From Chitinophagales bacterium (GTDB taxonomy: Bacteria; Bacteroidota; Bacteroidia; Chitinophagales; Saprospiraceae), in NCBI GenBank assembly GCA_013299105.1, contig JAAFJY010000021.1, positions 62,001 through 126,000 on the forward strand: a stretch of 64,000 nucleotides of DNA, written 5' to 3'. Position numbers and translations under genes: made by a program. Positions 40,442-47,281 of the stretch are shown piece by piece. The notes beneath the pieces were generated by a model, which worked only from the letters and a program-made list of their open reading frames with translations, was not told the origin of the DNA and did no database searches. Position 1 is the first letter of the stretch, and each line of letters starts with the position of its first letter.

Positions 40442-40873
40442 TCAGCGTTCCTCAAAGTAATGGTGGCAATCGCCAGGTTCAGGATTGTACAAGACCATCT
40501 CGTCCAGGCAAACCAAGACAAGGCCCTGGGCTTCTTCCATTGCAGGAGTGGTGACCAATTTGAAGAGATTTTGATCGGTTTCGAGTCGAAAAGTAGAGGT
40601 ATTGATTACTCGATTGTTGAAAATAGCCGACACCTGGTTGCCACTGAAACGCAGCACGAGGCCACGATTGGCCACCGGGTCAAAGGTATTGTTGCACTTG
40701 GCCGATACCCAGGTCCAATCGCCCTGCAATACACTTTTGATGGCATCGGGATTCCACTGCACCTGGGTTTGGCAGTCTAAAAAGCCTTGTACATTGAAGT
40801 TGCGGGTGTCCAGGGGATCGCTGCGGTCACAGGCCAAGAGGCCCAGGCAAAGGAAGTAAATCAGGTTTTTCAT
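40442..40873 (-). CDS. Hypothetical small lipoprotein
   Basis: 143 residues. MKNLIYFLCLGLLACDRSDP has a lipoprotein signal peptide with the lipobox LLAC, so it is probably anchored in the outer membrane or periplasmic face. The rest (GDWTWVSAKCNNTFDPVANR, LRFSGNQVSAIFNN) looks like a lipocalin-type beta fold often seen in Bacteroidota; no function can be given. It is convergent with the ABC-F gene. Its 5' side is 18 bp from element B4, so the promoter is probably inside the element. Confidence 0.7.
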   Translation of the reverse strand: MKNLIYFLCLGLLACDRSDPLDTRNFNVQGFLDCQTQVQWNPDAIKSVLQGDWTWVSAKCNNTFDPVANRGLVLRFSGNQVSAIFNNRVINTSTFRLETDQNLFKLVTTPAMEEAQGLVLVCLDEMVLYNPEPGDCHHYFEER

Positions 40874-40891
40874 CAATCAGTTTTGGATTAA

Positions 40892-41317
40892 GGGAGCGTA
40901 AAAAAATAAGGTAAACGAGTTTGGGTTTAGTGAAAAAAGAAAAGCAACTGACTGAAAGTAAGTAACGGTTCAAAAATAAACCTTACCAAGTTTTTTGATT
41001 GCCAGTTGTCAACATCATGGTCAACGTCATGCTGGAAATCCGCAAGAATGGGTGTGGAGTGTGCAAGTGTGAGTTCGGGTGTGGGAGCTTCGTGCTTTTA
41101 CTTTTGTCTCCGATCACTTGAAAACGGGATTTTCTCACACTCACACCCAAACAAACACACCCAAATCCAATTTTATCCGTGTTCTCAAAATAGCCTCGCG
41201 CAGCGGGGCAACGCAGTTGCGATTTGGTAAGGTTTATTCGTGGCTTGTCACTAAGTTGTGTTCTTTTTTTGCTAAACCTCAAAGGCAAAGTTGTTTACCT
41301 TATTTTAGCTCAAATAC
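40892..41317 (+). mobile_element. MITE-like element, family B, copy 4 (split by an A element)
   Basis: Left GGGAGCGTAAAAAAATAAGG.. (to 40961), then the complete A6 element, then GTTGTGTTCTTTTTTTGC..AGCTCAAATAC (41255-41317). Flanked by TAA at 40889-40891 and 41318-41320, an intact target duplication for B itself. Confidence 0.9.
40962..41251 (+). mobile_element. MITE-like element, family A, long form, copy 6 (nested in B4)
   Basis: 290 bp, flanked by TAA (40959-40961, 41252-41254). Inserted in the AAGTAAGTTGTG site of B4. Differs from A5 at about nine positions. Same orientation as A5, 2.8 kb away. Confidence 0.92.
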
Positions 41318-41356
41318 TAAAACGCTAGACGCACCGCAATGTTTGCCTGGTTTTTA

Positions 41357-41571
41357 GTAAGTTCTCAATCTGTTTTTATAAGTGCCATTTTCTCGTATTG
41401 TTTACCAAAGTGAGTTCTCGAAAGCACGTTGGAAACGTGCAGCAGCCTGGTGTCGGTCAGGAGACTTGACACCAGCACAACGCTAAATGGACGCTGGTTC
41501 ACGGTCTCTGACCGGAACCGTCTTCCACGAGTTTGTAACGCGAAACGGATATTTAAGGATTGAGAACTTAC
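41357..41571. mobile_element. Inverted-repeat element F (single copy in window)
   Basis: GTAAGTTCTCAATC at 41357-41370 and its exact complement GATTGAGAACTTAC at 41558-41571 bound 215 bp. Inside are several further short hairpins (GCACGTTGGAAACGTGC, GGTGTC..GACACC, GGTTCACGGTC..GACCGGAACC). No ORF fits. It ends 42 bp from the dapB stop. Confidence 0.6.
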
Positions 41572-41613
41572 GGTTTTTACAACAATTTCGCCTCAAACCA
41601 GGCTATTACATTC

Positions 41614-42330
41614 TCAAAATCCCAGCAAATCGGACATTCCATACACCCCTTTTTTGCCCGCCAGCCACTCGGCTGCACGGATGGCCCCTTGCGCAAAGCC
41701 TTCGCGGGAATGGGCGGTATGGCGAATTTCAATGGTATCGATTGGCGATTCGTAGTAAATTTCATGGGTGCCAGGCGCGGGGTCCACGCGCTCGGAGATG
41801 ATGCTTAGTTGCGACGCTTGCTCAATCGGGGCGTTTACCCAAATATTTTTGCGCGAAATCTCGGCCAAAATGCCTTCGGCCAGGGTGATGGCAGTGCCAC
41901 TCGGCGCGTCGAGTTTTTGGGTGTGGTGGGTTTCGACCATGCGCACCTCGTACTGGGGCTGGGTATTCATCATTTTGGCCAAAAAGCGGTTGACCGCAAA
42001 GAATACATTGACCCCAATGCTGAAATTGGAAGCCCAAAACAAAGCTCCATCATTGGCCGCACAAATGGCTTTGGCTTCGTCCATTTTTTCCAGCCAACCC
42101 GTTGTACCTACCACCACTGGTACGCCAAATTCCAGGCATTTTTGCAAGTTGGAAAAAGCAGTTTCTGGGCGACTGAACTCAATGGCTACGTCGGCTTTAG
42201 ACAAATGTTCTTTGGTGAATTCGTGCTGGTTGTCCAAATCAATTTTCAGAACTACCTCATGTCCAGCAGCTTGTGCCAGTGCATCAATGGTTTTACCCAT
42301 TTTTCCATAGCCGATCAAAGCGATTTTCAT
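41614..42330 (-). CDS. dapB: 4-hydroxy-tetrahydrodipicolinate reductase
   Basis: 238 residues; NAD(P)H-dependent step of lysine/diaminopimelate synthesis. MKIALIGYGKMGKTI is the nucleotide-binding loop, VVVGTTGWLEKM and FWASNFSIGVNVFF follow, and VETHHTQKLDAPSGTAITLA contains the catalytic His pair/Lys block. Normal length and start. No other dap gene is adjacent. About 1.1 kb without a recognisable gene lies upstream. Confidence 0.95.
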   Translation of the reverse strand: MKIALIGYGKMGKTIDALAQAAGHEVVLKIDLDNQHEFTKEHLSKADVAIEFSRPETAFSNLQKCLEFGVPVVVGTTGWLEKMDEAKAICAANDGALFWASNFSIGVNVFFAVNRFLAKMMNTQPQYEVRMVETHHTQKLDAPSGTAITLAEGILAEISRKNIWVNAPIEQASQLSIISERVDPAPGTHEIYYESPIDTIEIRHTAHSREGFAQGAIRAAEWLAGKKGVYGMSDLLGF

Positions 42331-42466
42331 AATTTTTATTGCTTTCAGCGTGACTTCGCCAAATATTGGCGTCTTAAAACCAGATTCCAGTTAAGGCTCT
42401 AAGTGGACTAAACATACTAAGCGAAAACTACCAACCTCAATAACTCCAAAAAACCATCTACTCGGT

Positions 42467-42501
42467 AAAACCCCTGGTGAAAGCCAGGGGTTTTCTTTTT
42501 T
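42467..42501 (+). terminator. Orphan intrinsic terminator upstream of dapB
   Basis: AAAACCCCTGG / CCAGGGGTTTT with a short loop and TTTTCTTTTTT tail. No gene on the plus strand precedes it (dapB is on the minus strand and starts 137 bp to its left). It may end a short transcript from 42331-42466 or act on a minus-strand transcript from the right. Confidence 0.75.
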
Positions 42502-42883
42502 GGTAAGAGGCCCAAAAAGTTGAGGGGTTGATGATTTGAGCAGGGTGACTCAGCGCATATCCTAAACACTTCAGAAGAGTGCCACGTTTGTAGCCAAGGT
42601 CAAGCTAAGTAAGCCTGAGTTCGGATAAGTCTCACGTTAAATAGTGTTGCTAAGGTACGCATCCAATTGTTTCGGCAATGCTTTTCCAAAATACGTAACT
42701 TCTCAATGCATCCTTCAAAGTGCATGAAAAATCAGTTTTTTCAAATTCCCATAGCTTTTCTGAATGCATAAATCGTCGTCCAAATGCTAAATGCCCTACC
42801 GATCTTCGGGCGAGCAAAAGTTCGGAGAACTTTGACATTTGTTAGCCAAAGCGACGGGATTTTGATGTAAAAATGCTGGCTAA

Positions 42884-43005
42884 GGGGCGATAAAAAAATA
42901 AGTTCTTCATTTTGCCAAAGGATCAGATAAGTAAACGGTTCATTTTAAGTGTCTTATCTGATCCTTTGGCTCAAGTAAAATGAATAGTTATTTTTTGCCC
43001 ACTAC
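42884..43005. mobile_element. Inverted-repeat element G, related to family B ends
   Basis: An exact 18-bp repeat GCCAAAGGATCAGATAAG / CTTATCTGATCCTTTGGC is extended outward by CATTTT and GGGGCGATAAAAAAATAAG versus GGGCAAAAAATAACTATTC. TAA precedes it (42881-42883), and TAA follows at 43006-43008. The outer end resembles the family B end GGGAGCGTAAAAAAATAAG. It is the main content of the gene-poor stretch 42331-43468; a 54-codon frame from 42980 (MNSYFLPTTNRR...) is not recognisable. Confidence 0.65.
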
Positions 43006-43158
43006 TAACCGTCGCACTTCATCCGAAGTGCCTACATGCTCTCGGTACCGCATGCTACAAACGTCCCTCTTCTCCGAAGAAAAGCGCTATTGGGAGATAC
43101 CGATTGAGAACTTTGCGAAATACACTTTAAGCCACTGAAAACCAATATGAAACGATAA

Positions 43159-43233
43159 CGTGAAACTTCTACGAAGTTCTCAAAAATGGGGTACCACCAA
43201 GTACTACAAGCGTGAAACTTCTACGAAGTTTTC
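43159..43233. repeat. Duplicated palindrome before gnd
   Basis: CGTGAAACTTCTACGAAGTT occurs at 43159-43178 and again at 43211-43230. Each contains the hairpin GAAACTTC-TAC-GAAGTTTTC or a close version. The period is 52 bp. Confidence 0.55.
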
Positions 43234-43328
43234 GATATGTCAAAATTTTGAAGCAACATAACGCCTCAACTTAGAGCGCAAATGTACTCCTGAATTTCGC
43301 GTTTTATACAAAAAGTCAAAAATTTAAC

Positions 43329-43376
43329 AAAAAAACCTGGGCTTGTGCTTTTGGTACCATTGGCCAGGCTTTTTTA
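43329..43376 (+). terminator. Second orphan hairpin terminator in the gene-poor stretch
   Basis: AAAAAACCTGGGC / GGCCAGGCTTTTTT (one mismatch) around a 20-nt loop, with T-runs on both strands. No annotated plus-strand gene lies upstream. Confidence 0.6.
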
Positions 43377-43468
43377 TGCTAAAATCAAACAGGCATACAT
43401 ACTTTCTGACAAATCCTTATTTTGCGAAGCAACAGATTTTTCTTTTTCAACTGCAAACCATCAACAAC

Positions 43469-44368
43469 ATGCAGATTGGCTTGATTGGCCTAGGCAAAAT
43501 GGGCTACAACCTAGCCCTAAACATGCGAGACCGGGGCTTCGAGGTCTTTGCTTTTGACGTATCCGCCGAAACGGTGGCCAAAATTACTGCTGAAGAGCAA
43601 ATTCAAGGATTCACCAGTCTGGCCGACTTGTGTGCGGCCCTGCCCACGCCACGTCACCTTTGGCTGATGGTGCCCGCTGGGCCTACTGTTGATCAAGTGA
43701 TCGATCAACTCCTCCCTCACTTACAAGCCGATGACTTGCTGATTGACGGGGGTAATTCGCACTTCAAAGAAAGCCTGAGTAGGCATGAACTGGTGGCCCA
43801 GCATCAAATCCATTACCTCGATTGTGGTACTTCGGGCGGTACTTCGGGTGCTCGCAATGGGGCTTGTACGATGGTGGGTGGAAGTAAAGAAGCTTTTGCA
43901 CGCTGTGAAGCTTTGTTCAAAGCCATCTCTATCCCTGAAGGTTACCTGCATTGTGGCCCTGCTGGCAGTGGGCATTTTGCTAAAATGGTGCACAATGGCA
44001 TCGAATATGGCATGATGCAAGCCATTGCCGAGGGCTTTGAAGTCTTGGAAAAATCGGGCATGGACTACGATTTCGAGCAAGTAGCCCGGCTTTGGGATCG
44101 CGGCTCGGTGATTCGTGGTTGGCTGATGGAATTGACGGGCAATGCTTTTTCCAAAGACCCGCACCTGGATGGCATTCGTGGCGTAATGCACTCCTCTGGC
44201 GAAGGCAAATGGACCCTCGAAACCGCCTTGGACCTGGGCGTGCCCACCCCAGTGATTGCGATGTCATTGATCATGCGCCAACGCTCTTTGCAAGAAGATA
44301 CTTTTGCGGGAAAAATTGTGGCGGCCTTGCGCAATGAGTTCGGCGGCCATGCGGTCGAGAAGAAATAA
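43469..44368 (+). CDS. gnd: 6-phosphogluconate dehydrogenase, decarboxylating (short YqeC/GndA type)
   Basis: 299 residues from ATG 43469 (MQIGLIGLGKMGYNLALNM); the longer frame from 43343 covers a terminator and is rejected. Rossmann motif GLIGLGKMG, then LLIDGGNSHFKESL, LDCGTSGGTSGARNG and GPAGSGHFAKMVHNGIEYGM with the catalytic Lys. It oxidises 6-phosphogluconate to ribulose 5-phosphate. This short tetrameric form is distinct from the 470-residue enzyme. The gluconate permease follows 33 bp later, so the pair serves gluconate use; a gluconokinase is not seen. Confidence 0.92.
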   Translation: MQIGLIGLGKMGYNLALNMRDRGFEVFAFDVSAETVAKITAEEQIQGFTSLADLCAALPTPRHLWLMVPAGPTVDQVIDQLLPHLQADDLLIDGGNSHFKESLSRHELVAQHQIHYLDCGTSGGTSGARNGACTMVGGSKEAFARCEALFKAISIPEGYLHCGPAGSGHFAKMVHNGIEYGMMQAIAEGFEVLEKSGMDYDFEQVARLWDRGSVIRGWLMELTGNAFSKDPHLDGIRGVMHSSGEGKWTLETALDLGVPTPVIAMSLIMRQRSLQEDTFAGKIVAALRNEFGGHAVEKK

Positions 44369-44401
44369 TCTCTGAAACAAAACCTGAAAACCCTCACTAT
44401 C

Positions 44402-45817
44402 ATGTCAACCATCCTCATCCTGCTGGGCAGCATTGCCTTTTTGTTGTGCCTGATCGCGGTGGTCAGGCTGAGTGCATTCATTGCTTTGGCCATCACTGCC
44501 ATCATGGTGGGTTTGGTCAAAGGGATGCCCTTGGATCAATTGTCCAAGTCTTTGCAAAATGGCATCGGCTCTACCTTGGGCGGCTTGGTTTTTGTATTGG
44601 GGTTTGGAGTCATGCTGGGGGCCATCTTGGCTGAAACCGGGGCTGCACAGCGCATTTCCGACAGCCTGATCAAAATCATTGGCGCTCAAAGGGCCAAATA
44701 TGCCCTGGCCATCACTGCTTTTTTAGTGGGTTTGGCCATGTTTTACAATGCGGGTTTTGTGGTATTGATTCCATTGGTGTTTGTAGTGGCTGAACGCACT
44801 GGCCTGCCCTTGGTTTATTTGGGCATTGCGATGGCGGCGGCCTTGTCGGTCACGCATGGTTTTTTGCCGCCGCACCCTGGACCTACGGCCATTTGCCTAA
44901 TTTTCAACGCCGATGTGGGGCGTACTTTGGTTTTGGGAATCGTGGTGGCCATGCCAGCTTTGCTCATTGCAGGCATTATTTTCCCAGAATTTATCCGCAA
45001 AATCAAGGCCAATCCACCCGCTGGTCTGGTGGATGTAAAAATGAAATCAGAGGCCGAATTGCCGCCTTTTTTCACCAGTTTTTTTGTGGCGCTTTCGCCC
45101 GTTTTGCTGATGGCAGTAGCTTCCATTGCCGAGTTTCAATTGAAAGAAGGCAGTTCCTTGTTGGTTTTCCTCAAATCCATTGGTGTTCTGAAACCAGTTA
45201 TTTCCTCGGTTCTTGCCGCAAAAATTAATTCCTTGTTGGGTTTCCTCAGATTCATTGGGGATCCGTCTATTTCGATGCTGATTGGTGCCCTGTTGGGCTT
45301 GATATTACTGTGCAAAGCCCCTCGCAGCAAGGAAACTTACGCCAAAAGCTTTGAAACCCTGGTCAATAAATCCACCTCTGCGCTCACTGCCGCTACCATG
45401 ATTTTGCTGATTATCGCGGCGGGTGGGGCATTCAAACAAGTGCTCGTCGATTCAGGCATTGGCAAAGACATCGCGGCCTTGGTGGAAGGTTCACCGATCC
45501 CGCCTTTGGTTTTGGGCTGGTTGGTGGCTACTTTGGTGCGGGTTTCGATTGGTTCGGCTACCGTAGCAGGCTTGACTGCGGCGGGCATTGTACAACCCAT
45601 TTTGGCCGCAAACCCTGGCGTTTCACCTGAACTCATGGCCCTCTCAATCGGCGCGGGCAGCCTGATGTGCAGCCATGTGAACGACACTGGTTTTTGGATG
45701 TTCAAGGAGTATTTTGGCCTCAGCCTGGGCGATACTTTTCGCACCTGGACCATCATGGAGACCCTCGTGGGTACCAGCGGATTGATCGGGGTTTTGATTT
45801 TGGACGCTTTGATGTAA
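44402..45817 (+). CDS. GntP-family gluconate:H+ symporter
   Basis: 471 residues with about 12-14 membrane helices. Family blocks are NGIGSTLGGLVFVLGFGVML with GAILAETGAA, THGFLPPHPGPTAIC, and near the end SIGSATVAGLTAAGIV with SHVNDTGFWMFKEYFGLS. It takes up gluconate or a related aldonate. Near residue 250 a 25-residue segment looks tandemly duplicated (SLLVFLKSIG and SLLGFLRFIG, 75 bp apart in the DNA at 45154 and 45229). It forms an operon with gnd. Confidence 0.92.
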   Translation: MSTILILLGSIAFLLCLIAVVRLSAFIALAITAIMVGLVKGMPLDQLSKSLQNGIGSTLGGLVFVLGFGVMLGAILAETGAAQRISDSLIKIIGAQRAKYALAITAFLVGLAMFYNAGFVVLIPLVFVVAERTGLPLVYLGIAMAAALSVTHGFLPPHPGPTAICLIFNADVGRTLVLGIVVAMPALLIAGIIFPEFIRKIKANPPAGLVDVKMKSEAELPPFFTSFFVALSPVLLMAVASIAEFQLKEGSSLLVFLKSIGVLKPVISSVLAAKINSLLGFLRFIGDPSISMLIGALLGLILLCKAPRSKETYAKSFETLVNKSTSALTAATMILLIIAAGGAFKQVLVDSGIGKDIAALVEGSPIPPLVLGWLVATLVRVSIGSATVAGLTAAGIVQPILAANPGVSPELMALSIGAGSLMCSHVNDTGFWMFKEYFGLSLGDTFRTWTIMETLVGTSGLIGVLILDALM

Positions 45818-45887
45818 GGTCCACTATGTAGAGCAGACTCAACTCAAATGCTGAGGAATGTACGTTTACCAAACTTTTGGAAGTTTA

Positions 45888-46066
45888 GTGACAAGCCACG
45901 AATAATCCTTACCAAATCGCAACTGCGTTGCCTCGCAGCGCGAGGCCATTTTTGGAACACGGATGACACGGATTAAGCGGATTTACACGGATTTCCAGCA
46001 TGACGTTGACCATGATGTTGACAACTAGCAATTAAAAATTGGAAAGGTTTATTTTTGAACCGTTAC
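45888..46066 (-). mobile_element. MITE-like element, family A, copy 7 (inverted)
   Basis: 179 bp; GTGACAAGCCACGAATAATC at the left, GGTTTATTTTTGAACCGTTAC at the right (last 20 bases quoted less one). TTA on both sides (45885-45887, 46067-46069). It ends 36 bp before the dehydrogenase ATG, so part of that promoter is likely inside it. Confidence 0.9.
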
Positions 46067-46102
46067 TTAATAAACGTGGCGCTGAAAAAAGACACAAAAA
46101 AC

Positions 46103-47047
46103 ATGAAAATCGTAGCACTCGATGCCCACACCCTCAACCCTGGCGACTTGAGTTGGGAGGCGATGGAAAAACTGGGCACCCTGGAATTGTATGACTTCAC
46201 ACCCAACGCCGATGTGGTGCTTCGCGCCAAGGATGCCGACATTTTGCTGGTCAACAAAGTAAAAATCCAGGAAGAGCACCTGAAGCATTTGCCCAAGCTG
46301 CGCCAAATCGTGGTGACTGCAACTGGCTACAACAACATCGACGTAGCCGCGACCCAATCCCGTGGCATCACGGTATGCAATGCGGTGGGGTACAGCAGCG
46401 CATCGGTAGCCCAACACGTTTTTGCTCTGATCCTGGAATTGAGCAATCAGGTGGGTTTGCACAACCAAAGTGTACAATCGGGCGATTGGTCGGGGCAATC
46501 CCATTTTTGTTATTGGAAAAAACCTTTGCGCGAATTAGCGGGTAGCAAATTGGGCATTTTTGGCTATGGACGCATCGGCGAGCAAGTAGCGACGATTGGC
46601 CGTGCCCTGGGCATGGAAATATTAGCCACCCGCCGCAATCCCAGCCCGGTACCCGGCGTAACTTTTGTATCAGTAGCCGAGCTATTTGCCCAAAGCGATG
46701 TGATCAGTCTGCACGCCCCGGTGACCGACGAAACCCGTAAAATTATCAATACCGACTTGCTCAAAACCATGAAACCCAACGCTTGGTTGATCAACACGGG
46801 TAGGGGAGAGTTGGTCAACGAACCCGCCTTGCGCGAAGCCCTGCTGCACGGCACCATCGCTGCTGCGGGCATTGATGTGCTCGATGGCGAGCCGCCTAGG
46901 GCTGATCACCCGCTGTTTGGACTCGACAATTGCATCATCACTCCGCACCAAGCTTGGGCCAGCAAGGAATCGCGCATCCGCCTGATGGAGATTACGGTAG
47001 AGAATGTGGCTGCGTTTTTGAAAGGAGAGCCGCAGAATGTGGTGTGA
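46103..47047 (+). CDS. D-2-hydroxyacid dehydrogenase (glycerate/hydroxypyruvate reductase-like)
   Basis: 314 residues from ATG 46103 (MKIVALDAHTLNPGDLSWEA); the longer frame starts inside element A7 and is rejected. The NAD-binding motif is GSKLGIFGYGRIGEQVA. Catalytic residues are in NTGRGELVNE (Arg), DVLDGEPP (Glu) and ITPHQAWASKESR (His). It is likely a hydroxypyruvate/glycerate dehydrogenase, but related 2-keto acids are possible. A stem GAAGGGCGGC / GCCACCCTTC lies 37 bp after the stop without a T-run. Confidence 0.9.
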   Translation: MKIVALDAHTLNPGDLSWEAMEKLGTLELYDFTPNADVVLRAKDADILLVNKVKIQEEHLKHLPKLRQIVVTATGYNNIDVAATQSRGITVCNAVGYSSASVAQHVFALILELSNQVGLHNQSVQSGDWSGQSHFCYWKKPLRELAGSKLGIFGYGRIGEQVATIGRALGMEILATRRNPSPVPGVTFVSVAELFAQSDVISLHAPVTDETRKIINTDLLKTMKPNAWLINTGRGELVNEPALREALLHGTIAAAGIDVLDGEPPRADHPLFGLDNCIITPHQAWASKESRIRLMEITVENVAAFLKGEPQNVV

Positions 47048-47148
47048 GCTTGTGTTTCTGAGTATTAGGGGCGTTAAAAACACAGAAGGGCGGCTACACA
47101 AGCCACCCTTCGCCAACGAACGTCTAAAAAGACGACCTTTACATCTTT

Positions 47149-47281
47149 GTATTTGAGCTAAAATAAGATGGATATCTTTGTTTTTGAGGTTTAGCAAAAA
47201 AAGAACACAACTTCCTTCCAGTCAGTTGCTTTTCTTTTTTCACTAAACCCAAACCTGTCCACCTTATTTTTTTACGCTCTC
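47149..47281 (-). mobile_element. MITE-like element, family B, copy 5 (uninterrupted)
   Basis: About 133 bp, the clearest full B copy: GTATTTGAGCTAAAATAAG at the left; GGTTTAGCAAAAAAAGAAC and its counterpart TTCTTTTTTCACTAAACCC inside; TTATTTTTTTACGCTC at the right. Its right terminus provides the last two codons and stop of acnA (AGA GCG TAA on the minus strand). No clear 3-bp duplication is readable. Confidence 0.85.

Noticed and set aside
42650-42838. 62-residue minus-strand ORF in the gene-poor stretch
   Set aside because: No recognisable motif, no promoter or conserved start; kept only as part of an unexplained region.
43345-43557. Separate small gene overlapping the start of gnd
   Set aside because: Out-of-frame shadow running over a terminator and into gnd; no recognisable protein.
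46055-46102. N-terminal extension of the D-2-hydroxyacid dehydrogenase
   Set aside because: These codons lie in the right end of element A7 and its duplication; the family N-terminus begins at ATG 46103.
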